Made by a program: the position numbers and the translations under genes
Part shown: piece after piece, positions 13,501 to 28,100 of the stretch
Numbering within the stretch: position 1 is the stretch's first letter
How the letters are laid out: the number at the start of each line of letters is the position of its first letter
Notes under the pieces: generated by a model
What the model saw: only the letters and a program-made list of their open reading frames with translations
What the model was told of the DNA's origin: nothing
Database searches by the model: none
Assembly: GCF_022581195.2 (NCBI RefSeq)
Contig: NC_061470.1
Span: 1,302,001-1,366,000 of the forward strand
Origin: Helicoverpa zea
Taxonomy: Eukaryota > Arthropoda > Insecta > Lepidoptera > Noctuidae
Direction of reading: 5' to 3'
Length of the DNA: 64,000 nt

Positions 13501-16500
13501 AGGAGAAGGTATAGAAACTGATGGTTACCTGATCTTCTTGTCGCGACAGGTGGTGAGGAGCTTGGAGCCGGTCCAGTTCCAGCAGGCGGAGTAGATGAGG
13601 TCCGGATGGCAGTCCAACGTCAGCAGCACCTCGCCGGTGCCCACGTTCCATATCGCTATCTGTGATGAAGTAATAAATATGTTTAAAAGTTTTTCACCTA
13701 TATGACAAGACAATAAAGGGGCATTCTTAAGTATTCGCTACATGGGGAACCATGAAACCTAATAAAGCATATTGCAACCGATTATTACCTTTGACCTCAT
13801 CATTATGAGATGATTTGGTGTTCAAAAAGGTGTCCAACATAATTCTTCTTCTTGTTATTTTATCCAGACGCTAAGAGCGTCATAAAGTAGTTTGTGAATG
13901 TCTAATGTCTCCAAGAACAATATTATTAAGCTGATTCATACAAAGCCAAGCTTGGGACATTCCAGCAACTTTTAACCAGACTGCTCCATAATTGTACATC
14001 ATTTTCCTTAACGTACCATTGTCCAACTTCATACATCTTCCAAACTGACCTGGACATCAGTATATCCAAACTGACCTGGTTATCGGAGCCGGCAGTGAGC
14101 AGCACATTCTGCGCGGTGGGGTGCCACAGCACCAGCCCCACGCGCCGCTGGTGGAACACCAGGTCAACCACCGGGTCCGTGAGGGTACGGGACAGGCCCC
14201 CGTCGGGGATCTGCCATACCTGCGGGGAGATTGGTAGGCCTTAGAGATGGTGGTTGAAAATCTTCAGCATGTTATGTAAGGTTGACCCTTTGTAAAGCAT
14301 TTTCGGATATGTATGAAAAATGAGGCAAAGTTTGATAAAAAGAGAATACGTCCTACTAGGGGATTATGATTATAATTAACCTTCAAGAAGCAGCGAAGTA
14401 ATGAGGATTCGGTAGATATTTGCAGAATTCTGTTCGATACAGATAAATGACAATAATTTTTTGGCCCCTTTAATAATTGTGTCAATTTTTTTACGCTTTT
14501 AACCACTCCGCTATCGAAGATGTCGACAACATAATTAAGAGACCCCTATCTGAGTTATTACATACACAGGACACGTTAATTACTATTTCACTACTTTATT
14601 CTGGTCCTCATATACTAAAGCATATTACATACCTTAACAACACAGTCCTCGGAGCCACTAGCGATGACATTGTCGTTATGTGGGCACCACGCGATGTCGA
14701 GCACGGGGCCCTTGTGCCCGCCCACCAGAGGGTGGTCCGCCGGTATGCGACCAACCTGGAAGCAAAGCAGATTGGTATTAAATAAGGAGGAAAATAGGTG
14801 TTGGTTTGGCAAAAACAGACAGGAAGTGGTGAAATGAGGACGTTTTAAGGTCTGTCTTTTATTTTGACGTCTTAAAAGTTCAGTTTTATCAGCCTTATTT
14901 CAAGTTATATTGGTTAAAATACCTGTCTTTATGCGTATAATATCAGCGGAATAAAATAAAATAAAAATTAGGTGGATTTTATGAGACCTTGACATTGTAG
15001 AAAGATGAAAGTAGGCTAAACATATTTAATTACCAGTCTAAAGTTTCAGGTACTGAAATAAAACTTATTCAAAAACCTAATTTCTCTTTCCCGACTCAAA
15101 AAACAATGTGAAAGTACAAACAATAAAAACAAAACAGCAATTTAATTATCTGCAAAGTTTGCGCGCCAATTAATTATTTCGCCTTGTCTCTGAAAATTAT
15201 GGGCGCGAAAACTTTCTCGTGCACTAACGACCCAGTGAAAGTCGGCCATCTTGAAAATACGTAATTAAACATTTTTGGCGCCACAAGTAGAGTATAAATT
15301 GCTAATGTAGGTCGTAGTTACACGACATTTTGAATCTAAATACAAATAAATAAAATACATTTAACTTCCAAGGTGTTTACAATTGATATTACTTTCAGTA
15401 TTTACAGTTTACATTTACAAGCACACAATGATTATAATGCACTCAAATACGCGAATCATTTGGAGTATTTAATCCGAAGCAATCGCATAAACCATAATTA
15501 TGGGCCTTACTACAAAAACTTTAAACCCTGTTTTACACTTGTCTAATAAAATTTTGGCTGCAAAATGAACCATATGTCAACGTCATAATTTGACATTTTT
15601 TTAGACAAGGCATAAACTGACGTTTAAAAGTTTTTGTGGTAAGACGGTATATGTTTACGAGCATATAAATAATTGTCTTGTCGCAGTTTATTATGTATAT
15701 CTTACAAGCATTTTAGCATTTGTTATATGTATGAAAAGATATATGAGAGCGTCGAGGACGCATCTACAAAATATGATGATGGTCCCGAAAATCTAGACTA
15801 AGCCTAGATGACCAAACTTAGCATTTGATTTAGCCGTTTTCATTAAATTGCGTTATTTTTTTGCACTTTGCAAAACACTGTCATCGATTCGCAGATCGGA
15901 TCTATTCGTGTGTAGACTTCTTCAAGGAGAAACCTTGCAATTTAAGGTAGTATCCATTACAGATGACAGAATGGAACCAGGACATTCAGAATCATATATT
16001 TTTCGATTTTATATATTATTCTGATATTTAATTCTGACAGTTGTGGTCAACAGCTCTATATTTTACGTCCAAAAGCTTATACAAAATGTCATATGAAAGC
16101 GTAAATCGCTAGTTTTCAGACAACATTGTATAAATAGGAATTCTTAACACTGGATGACCAGAGTAAATAGGTTACGAAAGTGTGAATATTTTTAGTTTAT
16201 TTCTTGTAGTAACAGAATATGCTATGTTGTGACAAAGGAAACAAATATAAGCTGTCGCTTTTTACAATGTAAAAATGTTTGTGCACGAGCTAGCCATATT
16301 TTGTTGGTTTGTTTATCCTTCGTCACACAGGGATTCACCGTAAAAATTAATTTCGTCATTTTTTATCAGTATAGCATTGAATGAGATATTATAAGGTTAT
16401 CAGGAGGATCGATTGTATGAGGACGATATTGCAGTAAAAGGATTCAGTCAGACGTATATTCGTATAGGGTCTTTCAAATGCGGGCCACTAATCTGCAAAG

Positions 16501-19500
16501 CTTCTTAGGGGGTCTTTACTTTTCAAAAATAGAGATCGGTTAATGCTAATCTTTCTTGGTATCCAACAGTATCATCTAAATGCATCGTAGAAACGCAAAA
16601 TCAATATAATCTCCAATCTTCAGTTTCAGGTGTACCACATTACATCACAGCGTAACATTTGATCAAACGTTTGGCCGAATATTTATGCGATTCGCCGTGT
16701 TCCGAGTAGATGGCAGCGCGCCAAACGGCCATTATTATTACAGTGCGAATTCCCCAAGTGTTCCGGAGTGCCACTGTGTCACACCGGCCGGGGGCTAATG
16801 GTACTGAATGGCCGTTTGGCACATTAAGCCAGTAATTATTCAGAACCGTGTCAATTTTGTGTTGTTTTCATGTACGCGATAATTTGAGTGTCAACTCTGG
16901 AACGTGCTCATCCATATTTGAAGTAGTAATATGTAAATATAGTTCCTCACGATGTCAGTAAATCCAGAATAACTTCTATACTTCGGTTATGAGGAATGTT
17001 TTGCAGTTACCAATTTACGATCCGTCCGTTGTTTTGTTGTCCATGCGATAAAGTCGCGCGGTGCTAGTCTAATTTGGCAACAGTCGGAACGACTCCAGTT
17101 ATTCGATACGATGTTGTCCGGAGTTTAGTTCACAGAGAAGGAGCGGAGTGTTGGGTTACTGCGATACAAAAGAGTTTGAGGTTCCTATTACAAACCCAAT
17201 TTAGAATGAGATTTGAGCGAGATACCACACTTTAGGACAGATGTTACTCCAACAGCAGGCCAAATGTCATATAGGGTGTATAAAAGTGAACCAAGTGGAC
17301 CTCAAATTCATTCCCAAAACAAGATTCCCATTAATGAACCTTCTAGAATACCCCAGTTTGGTCTTTTGAAGTCTTTTTATGGCCTCAAAGATGCCAATTT
17401 TCCAAAAATAAACCACGTATATATAAAACAATCAAACGTCTGATTTATCGTCACAGGTAGGACACAGGTGTGATTGAGACGCGCAAATGTGTTCGTTAAA
17501 CACGTGGGCTTGTCGCACTGACATCTGATTGATGTTCTTCTTCTGGCTACTTGTAAAGAGGAAATGCCCAGTCTGAATGAGGTCAGGTTTTTGCAATGGG
17601 TTAAGAATCTTGAATGCTTGGAAGAGAGCACTTGAAATAAATTCAGTGAAAGCCCTAAGTTCCAAAGCATTTATCCACTGCAGAAATATTTGGGGAAGTT
17701 GGTGCAATTTTTAGAATTCAAAATGTTGAATGTAGCCTCCTAATATGGTTTTCAATTATAGTTTCGCTTATTAGTTTTCCCCAGGATTCTTTTATTTATC
17801 GCTAATCAGTGCTTTCATCTTGGGACGATACAACAAAGAGATGTTGATTTCCTTGCGAGTTTCCAAGACCCGAATTGTTCATTCTCCAGTTCCTATCTAT
17901 TTTGGGCCACAGTTCCGTGAAGGTAAACTACGAAATCCACACTCCATGCAATACCTGTGCATCAGAATCCTGCTCGTGTAACACATGCTTGCACACGTCG
18001 CTACGCTTTTCTCGGCGCGCGTAGGCGGGCCCTCGATTTCCGTCTGCCGAATTATTACCCAATACACAAACATACATAAATAGATTTCTTAAATAATAAC
18101 AGCTAATTATAGAACGTTCGAACATAGTTTTGTACGTGAATTTGGTTCGACGTGTGGTATGCATGTGCTATTCTTTTGGTATATCAAGGGCGAATTTTTA
18201 GCTGGTGTTGCTGTCCGGATTTTTTTCGTGGCTTTGATGAGCCAAATTGATAGTGGATCACCATTCACAAATGAACCAATAAGTGTTTCAATTTCAACTG
18301 TCTTTAATATGCAAAAATCTTCGTCATACGCTTCTTCTTCGGCCACAATATTCATTTCAGCGTCCTTCTGAATGTGGGGGTGTGTATATTCGTATATCTA
18401 AAACATTCTGGCAATTTCTGTTATTGTAAAAGCCGGCTTGTAAAACGTTCGCTGCAGCATTGTTTTTGTATTGTACATTTTTGTGATAACATCATTCAGT
18501 GGAAACAAACGACCCACGCGTCGCATCTGCATCGTAAATTTGGCGAATTGGTCACCAACATTGGATTAACCAACGAATTGATGTATCAAATCATGATGTA
18601 CTAATAATAACATGTAGTACAATGTTTGTAATGCCTAAATATAGGATAGGATGCTCATAAAGAGTTGTGTGATAGCCAAAAAACTGCCATTACTCACGGC
18701 AAATCAATGCGTCTTGTATGGTACGCGTCGATAAGTTCGTACGAATAAGTCTGCATCATCGATGCGTTGAAGAATATATTTTTGTATTCATTGTGCTGGC
18801 GTGTGTAATGATTAATGCAACACTGAAAGTTTTGCACGCCAAAGAATCTACTCTTCATTTGTCTTGCATGTATAAAATACAAAATTAGACGTAGATTCAC
18901 GAAGATATATGAGGCCATATTTCTCCTTCTTTTACTAATATAAATCAACGCAGTTTTAACTATCCTTCGCAAAACATTTGCTGAACTTTTGAAGGTTACT
19001 TCTAACTTCTTATCCACAGAATATTTAATTAGGACTACTCATTAACTTTTCTATTTCCTCCACAACAGGACCCTATTACAAAAAATATCTATACTTCGGC
19101 CGTTCAGAGAATGCGTTCCTGACACCTATCAGTTAGTCACGACTAGTGATGGGCACAACATAACACTGAGTTCGTTACCGTTCCTTCAAAATGAACCGCC
19201 GCATTATTTTAAGATTATTTTCGTTTTAAATTGGCGGAATCATTTGTTTTATATTTTAGTTATTTAAGTGGAAACCAAAAAAAGGTAATATTCATATAAT
19301 AAAATTGTTTTATTTATTCTTTGTTACAAGTACATTGAATTGAATGTGCGAACAGAATATTAATCAGACTCCGATTTGCTTGAGGAGGTGGTGTCTTCAT
19401 CATCATCTTCGCCTACATGTATAATTATATTATTATCAATAACAGAATCAATCCTGATATCTCGGTCTAACAAAAGCCGGGTAATCAAATAAAAACAGAT

Positions 19501-22123
19501 CGAAAACACTTGAAAAACGTGGTCTATGCGCACGAAACGACAACGGACGACTGTTTTAGCGTCACAAAATGGCGGCCCATAACGCCATTTGGGGTTACCA
19601 TTTTTATAGTTCGGCCATTCAGAGAATGCGTTCCTGACACGTCGCGATTGAACTGACGACGTAACTTTGCAATGGCGTTGCAGTTACGATAAAAATATTT
19701 TTGCTGGTTGTTTACCGTTTTAACAATTGAGGAGCATTAAAACAACATTATTATATCAATAATCAATGAATGTAGTTACGTCGTCAGTTCAATCGCGACG
19801 TGTCAGGAACGCATTCTCTGAATGGCCGAACTATAATCTAAGTATAAAAATGCGGTTTGGTCATAGTTTTATTTTTATATTTCATAAACGTTATAATTAA
19901 GTCTTATAGTCCATTATTTTCCAATTCTTAAAAAGAAAATCAAAACGTATTATTTTATATTATAACTGTATAAGAACAGATTACGATACTTGCCTGTTAT
20001 TTTTAGCACAGCACTACAAAATATAAACCGCTGACATAACCTTGTAATAGCGCAGTATAGATTTAGAAAAATATTGTTTACCAAGTTATTTGACACTCAG
20101 TTTGGCACAAAATTATAACATTCATTGATTATTGATATAATAATGTTGTTTTAATGCTCCTCAATTGTTAAAACGGTAAACAACCAGCAAAAATATTTTT
20201 ATCGTAACTGCAACGCCATTGCAAAGTTACGTCGTCAGTTCAATCGCGACGTGTCAGGAACGCATTCTCTGAATGGCCGAACTATAAAACATCCGTTTTT
20301 GCTGTTATCTCTTATTTCCGTCCGCTATCCTCAATCATCACAACTGCAGACAAACAGACGAACAGAAGAGCTATGATTACTGAACGGAACTCCTAATCAG
20401 AAAGCCGTCTATCCACGTCCAGTCCTGACCTTGTGTAGCATGACCTAATGCACGGGAATAGAGATTGTGAATGGAGATCATAATAATATGTGACAAGATC
20501 TATTACTACGACTGTTGGTGGGTAGAACAGTGTGTGGAAATGTACTGGTTTAAAAATTTAAGAAGGTTTAAAAAAAGTTAAGAAAGACCAGAATAATTGG
20601 GGGGATTCATATAAAAATAAGCATTAATGTTATGGATCAAGCCTGCAGGAGTTTCTCTCTTGAGAAATTAGCTTCAAAAACAAGGAAACTATGTACCCCT
20701 TAGTTCTGTAACTGAATTAACTCTTTGGGGTATAATCTACGTTTAAATGACTTTATTAGAACCTAAAGCTCCTGCGCCTTTTACAGGATTGTAAATTTAG
20801 ACTCAGACATGAGACAGGTACGTACAATATCTGTCTGTATTTTTTTTTTTCAAAAATGGGTCACAGTTACACCCACTTTTCTTAGCTTATAAATAAGATC
20901 TATTAAAGCAACATAAATTCAGGCACTCCATTTAGCGTCCCAGTTTATTGATTTATAGTAATTAACTAAAATTTACGACATTTCGCTGTGGTAATATTTA
21001 GTCAGCCGTTTCTAGGAATACTATATTTAGGTCAACGTGTGATAATTAATTCTTGGAACATCTTTATCGAGTTCCAGAATTAATTTTGAGCTACACGGCT
21101 AAAACAGAATTATTGTTCTGGACATTTTCGTTCAATTACATAACTTCTCAACTAAAAACCTACAGTCAGAATAATATATAACATAGCAAAAGTAAAGAAA
21201 AGCTTCTTTATAGCTTAAGACCAGTAACTAAGAGACTTCGACCTATTCTTGATAAATCTACACCTTCAGAAAAGCGTTATGTATCCAGTAAAACCGTCTA
21301 TAATTAAATCTATAAGTTAGCTTCTGCAGTACTTTCTTCACTCCCTTAGCACCAAAAAAAAACGTGAGAACCACAGAGCAGTGTGAGAAACTGCGTCGGA
21401 TCTATTTTCCGTGCGCATACGCAATGTGGGACGCGTTTAATTTACGTGTTTTGTTTATAGACATGTCCAGTGGTTTCCACACGAACTTGACACGTTGGCC
21501 TACGGGTGTTTAGTTGTAACAGTGAAGGTGTCATTGTTGCTATGCCATCACTCTATACGGAAAAAGCTTCCGAAGTAGGGCAATTGTGTATTTTTTCTGT
21601 AGGTGTGGACTTCAATTCCCAAATGGACTGCATGCTAGATGTTTGCAGAACTCACAATAAAGGGCTACATTTTGTAACATTAATTCTTACGTCTTAATTA
21701 TTTTTAATCAAATAATGAGTAATCACTGTATGGGCTCTAACCCATTTTTTTTTGTTTCTGCCGACCCATCTACCGAGCTATACTGTGTGCGGTAAATAAA
21801 TTGTCCATCTTACTACCTACCTATTTTTTAATTTAATATGGGATAAAGGAGCGTAGCAGAGGAATAGACTGGGACAATTTGAAGTTTACAATGCCTATAT
21901 TTAGGTTTATAAGTAACTAGCTTTTGCCCGCGACTTCTTTCGCGTAGAATAGTAACTTCCGGTAGATTTTTGGTTTGACCAATAGGTGGCGCTATATGTC
22001 CGGAATAAATTTTATTTTTATATTTTTTTGTAATAAAAACTATCCTATGTCCTTTCTCAAGTTTCAAACTATATCTGTACCAAATTTCACACAAATCGAT
22101 TCAGTAGTTTAGGCGCGAAGAAA

Positions 22124-22154
<31 letters not shown>

Positions 22155-25100
22155 AAGACAGACAAAGTTACTTAAGAAGAGGTAGCAGAACTCCTTCGAA
22201 GAATATTTCGAGTTATTACGCTGCGGCTAAAAGGACCAATAATCGTGTAGGTGTAGGGCTGCTCAAGTTCAAGGGTTGAGGAGGTCAGATAGGCAGTTGC
22301 TCCACGTAACACACCGGACCTTAACTGCATGCGGTGAGACTGGAAACCGACCCCACCATAGGAAAAGGCTAAGCAGATGATGAAGACCTATATAATATAA
22401 CAGTATAAAACGACCACACAAATAAACAATATCTAAACAGCATGTTATTGTTATTACTGTTTGTAGCATTGTTTAGGATTAGGGCATGCAATACCGGTTA
22501 ACCGGTTTCGTTTTTACCGGTAAATCGCCCATTTTTGCGGGTTTTAAATTACCGGTAAAAATAATATGAAACCGGTAATTTACCGGTTTTTACGTTTTTC
22601 TGATAAAATATAGCAATTGTTCATTTAACGTCAAATCTTTGTTTTGTAGCCTGAATATAATGTAATGTTGCATACATTACGTATTGTAAGAGTGTTATAG
22701 TTGCTGTTTTTTAGAAAAGTAAACTTGTGTGTCCTTAACTATCTCTAGGTTAGATACAAATCTTCTTTCTCATCTTAATTTATAAAATCTAAACAAATTG
22801 TATTCATTCAGTTATTCTGTTTTTCCTCATAGCTGTCAGCTCATACTAGGTACAAATGTAGCTAATGCTTATTTTACCTACTCTATGACCTTACTGAGCA
22901 AGGGCTTTTACTTCACCACCATGCGGACTGCTCTGAGGTGGAGCACACAGTCCAGGTGTGCACTGCCTGGGAAGGGTACCGCCGTGTTGTCGTCGAGGCA
23001 ATAGGCAGCGGCGACCTTTCGCGTCCTTCCCTGGTTCAAGCCATGGTCCGGAGCTAGACGGAATGGGAAGCCGTCGCCCCTTCTGCGAAGCAGTCATGCT
23101 CGAGAAGGAGACGGCGGAGCGACTGCGAGTAGCACCTCTCATCCCAGCCGCTGTAGTGGACCAGGAAGACACCACGGGCGCCAAGGGTCGAGAGACGACT
23201 CCCGGCCACCGTAGGCGTCGGTCTGTGGGCGGTGAGTTCGAGTGGCTCATCGTTCCACCGTCTGCATAGACAACAGACCCGTGTCAGCGGCGCGCGTTGT
23301 TCCACGGGCTCCTCAGGGAGATGTCAGCAAACCCAGTGGGGCCCAGCAGGGCCAAGGCCTGCCGGGGCCGCGGGATTGTTCGAAAGAGTTACCGCTACCC
23401 TGGTCCATAAAACGCCTACTAAAAAACATGGGTATTAGACAGAAAGAGTCTGTCATTTGATGATTTACCATAAAAAAGGGCTTTCCCTTCAATGAAAAAT
23501 ATATTTTTTACGGTAATTCTTAGCGTTTATCCCGTCTTGTGACGGGGTCGGCTTTCCGTATCTTCCTTCTTCCACTTCGCTCTATCCTCCTGAATAGACA
23601 TCTTCCTCTTCGAGTTCGCAGATTTTCATGTCATTACGACACTCAACCACCACGGTTTCGGCCTGCCTTTGCGCCTTTGACCGGGTATATTGAGATTGAG
23701 TATCACATTCACACTGCCGGTGTCCTCAGGTGTCACTCCTTTTTAATGTCCGTACCATCGCAGCCGTTTCTCTTGCATTTTGTCGGCGACATCGCGTACG
23801 GATGGTACTGACATGTTTTTTGTTACGGCCCACGACACAAAAAAACGTTTACCACCTTATACTTTGCATATTTATTTAGTTTTTGCTTTAAGACTACCCA
23901 ATCTTATTGTTATAATATCACATTTTTAAAAAATTACAAAAATTACCGTTTTACCGGTTTACCGGTAAAAATATTTTTATTACCGAATTTTTACCGGTAA
24001 TTTTTGTTTTACCGAATTTGCATGCCCTATTTAGGATATTGCCTAACCATTGCTCCCGCTGAAGGCCGGAGATTGCGTCTTATCTGTTAGATAACGATAC
24101 GAGCACAACGTGCAACGTCAAGTTAAGGCGAGGAATTGGTCAACAATAATTCCATAACCGGCACGCGCATCTAAGGCGCCAAAAGGGGTCGGAGCGTCTG
24201 AGCGGGGCGAGGATAACAATACGCGCGCTAGCTTATAACTAAAAGTCGTAAGCGACAAAATGGTTTTGTAATTTTATTATTTAGAAATGATAATTTGATA
24301 AAAATTCCTTCTACAATTTTAAAGAGTACGTACATACTCAACTACGAAAAAAGTTAAGAGGCTTAAATCGGTCCCGTATGCCCATAATATGTGAATCTCT
24401 TTTTAAAAAGAGGTATGTTTGATATATTTTTCTCTGTTATAAAAGTTACCTAATCATGTTTCTACGTCTAACAAAATAAGGTTTATATCATGAACTTTCA
24501 GGTAACCAAGTTGTATTTTGATCCGTTTTGTATTTACTGAGAAAAATTGAAATCCTTGGCGCCAAAAATTCCAATTCGTCCTCTTAAGGGAAATTACGAT
24601 TTGTTGCACTGTTTGGTATTTATCTTAGAGACCGTTATCTAGTGAGAAATAGGAATTTAACATCCTGGATATGCGTATATTTTTGATTGAACATTGATAA
24701 GGACTTTTGTAACTTAGGCTTAGTAGTGTTTTTTTTTTTGTAATATTGATGATAACCCTATTCAGCAATACAAGAACGTGTTCCTTAAAACGAGAGCTTG
24801 AATTAATTTCCAACCAAAACTGGGCGACTTCAAGCGAAGAATAACCATAGAGGACCTTCTAAGATCATTCATACTCCTTCTTTTCAGAATTAAGCTCAAT
24901 GAAAATACTACCTACTCCTAAAATAAATACAAATTACTTGCTCTTTTAACTGAAATCATACCTTGGCACATACACCATACATAGAACATAACAGACACAC
25001 AGACAACAACTTCATTCATCAGAACCTAATGATCCCTACCATCAATAGCTCTGTAAACGGCGTGTGAAATCGAGACCTGATGTTAATTGTAGGTAGCTGA

Positions 25101-28100
25101 TAAATGAGACTTGTAATGCGATGTAAATGACGTGTTCTGTATCGGTTATCGCAAAGCATTATGCACCATCGGGAGATATGGTATCGAATGCGTTCGTGCG
25201 TATGTAAGGATTGAATTAGGTTCGTGTGTTTTGAGGACTATTTTGGGAAATACTTTTGCAACTGTTACATTTCTGGTAAAAGAAGTTTGTCTTTTGACTA
25301 ACGTGGAATTCCTGACATCGAAAAGTCTTAGGTCAAATATATTCCTACGTCGAAAATTGTTAGGAAATTCATCAGGGGTCGGCCTTTTCGCAACTATGTT
25401 CGGGTAGACGTCATGTCTAATGCAGCTGAGTACCAGTATTTGACTAACAACCCAATGCCTCTTGGTAAGACTGGTTATCAGACTGTCTGGCTTAAAGGCT
25501 GCTAAAGTCCAAATTATGTTCTCATTAAAGATCCTTTCGAAACACAGAGAATTCATTTATGGTAAGATGGACTCAAGATCGACCCGAACTTAGCCACGAG
25601 CTTCATTCACTCACACAAAAGACAGAAAAAGAGGTAAAAATAAGGAAACGTCACATCGCTTATATCAATTAGATGACACAGCGTCGAGGCATGCGTCAGT
25701 TAGTAAACATTCACACCGCAGGTTTTTGTCAGCCCATTGTCGACCACCATTGTTTCCTTTACTATCTGTAGGACTTTATATATAGTATTGTCATGTAGGC
25801 CATTGGTCCTTTGAACTCAAGGAAAAATATTTCAAAGTTGGTATGTTAAAAGAATATTATGTTATGATTGAGCATTGTTTCACACGTGTGTAAAGTCGAC
25901 CAATGGACTGAAATTAACTGGAATCCAAGTAAAAGGTCGACTACGATACTCTTTTTGAATATGCAAAAATCCTTTTTATACATATTTCGTAAAAAATATA
26001 AGTTCTGGAACTCCGTTAAATTACTTTTTGGATTGTCATCAATATAAGATCGGATCCAAGCAGCAAATCTTAGGACGAAAGAAGAAAAACATTCAAAGAA
26101 AGAAAGAATACTTCAATACATCTGTGACACATACACAACATTACACACAAGCCTTACACGACATCATAACACAACAATAGTTGCATAAAAACTTAAACCA
26201 ATAACCTATTACAACACCTCGACATACACTTGCCATTCCCATGCTCAATAGTTTTTGCTAGATGCGTTTGCGCATTGTTTGGTACCATTGTTTAGCCATA
26301 TCTGTTGCACAATGAGCGTTATCTGTCGCCTCGCATTGTTCGATTGATAAAAATGAGTTTGTAAAGAAGGCTGTGTAGGTTCGGTTGATAAGACTGGCTG
26401 GTTTTTGAGGGTCGGTTTTTGAATTTGGAAGACTGGGAATTTAGGGCGTGTATCATGTTCTGAATATTAGAGAAGAACAGAAAAGGGAGCTTTTGGTTCG
26501 GCTGATTTATCGTAATAAAAAACACGGAAAAACACGTCTAAAAATACACAAAACTTGCTAATTTTAGTACTTCAGTAAAAACAGATAATCTCAGAATAAA
26601 AATAAAGGACCATTTTTTTTATACATCTGTCTATTATACTTATAGTCTGTAACAGTCACAAAGACATCCAACTGTACCATTCAAGTAGATAATAACAAAA
26701 TACACGTAAATAAGGAAAAACAATTTATCCTAATCCATAAGTAAATAACGGAATTAGTACAAATTACTCATGGATGCTTGTTTATACTGTGATAACTATA
26801 CAAACTTCTTGTTCCTACATAGTTACAGATAATAATACGTAGGTAGGGTAAATACGCCAAATGTCGGCCTCCCCCCAAACTTCGGCCGTCTGTACATTTT
26901 CAGCTTGCATTCATTCAAAAGGTAATTAAGTGTTAGTTTTGCTCCTCGAATTGCAACCTTGGTTTATACTCTATACGTACAAATCGTTACTATCCGATTC
27001 TGTCACTTACTCTTCTCATACTGAGCGTCAGTAGCGATTGCGCCGTTGAAACATCAAATTCGCACGTAAAGTAGCTTACTCGAAGTGAATACTCACATTT
27101 TGGGGATTGATATTAGAACGATAAAACATTTATTTATTTTTGTTTTAAGCTTGATTATCACTAATGGGTTATTTTTACTATATTTTAAGATAGTTTTTTC
27201 AGCGTTTTGCGTATATTTTTCAAGGAAAAATAGGAGGCCGCCATTAGGACAACAGTTTTGACTTAAAACCGGAGTCTCGGCCGTGGCCGACTTAAAGCAA
27301 ATGCAGTCTATTTTATAAATTCCTATTGTACTAATTCCGTTGGCTTAACAAGAGAATTTGCAAAGCTTATAGGCAAATAGATCTATTTTACGTTTAATAG
27401 CCAAATAACGGCCGGGCTGATATTAGTTGAATCTCGAGAAATAAGGTACAAGAAATAGGGGCCGACATTAGAATCGTAAATAATCGTAATGTCGACCAGC
27501 CTCGAACTCAAGCGCCACTATACAGGCTGATGAAAAAATACTTTTATATTTTTTCATTTTCTCAAAATGAAATAGTTTATTTATTATAATTCATTATATC
27601 GTTTAGGAGTTAAGTTTAAATGTAGGAGTTGACAGTATTGTAGGCATGTTTATGGTAGCTTTATAGTTTGATACTTGCTATCTATTAAACCGTTCTTATT
27701 AGCTTAAAAAATATAAATGGTTGGTCGTGAATACGACTTTTTTTGTTTAGGGGAAACAAAAAAATATTTTACTATAAATTAGACAAATACAATTACAAAT
27801 GTATACTTAGTATTATATTATAATTCTGCTAAAATAAATCATGTTAATAATATTTGTCACTGCCTTAATTTAAAACAGCCTATACCCGGCCGACATTTGG
27901 AAAAAACGCGACCGACCTTGGGCCGTGAATGGCCGACTTTAGGGTTTTTCTGTTCTCGACGCATCTAAGCCTTATTACTTTTTTCTTTTCGTAGAAATAT
28001 CAATCTTATGCCTATAAACATGACATAGATTAATCAAACTATCCAAAACCGCATCAGAAACTATCTTTCGTTGGAAACTGACGGTGCTATAGCGAACCGC

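Noticed and set aside
19357..19460. Minus-strand acidic frame ending EDDDEDTTSSSKSESD
   Set aside because: Short, no start or domain, next to MITE termini; likely a transposon gene tail but not assignable.
22891..23305. Several overlapping 80-120 residue frames on both strands
   Set aside because: They are shadows of GC-rich R1-clade LINE ORF2 sequence; only the plus-strand frame with the zinc-knuckle pattern is meaningful.
25146..25556. 136-residue minus-strand frame in the coronin intron
   Set aside because: Its first half overlaps a degenerate dispersed repeat (about 25407-25560), and there is no recognisable domain or splice context.
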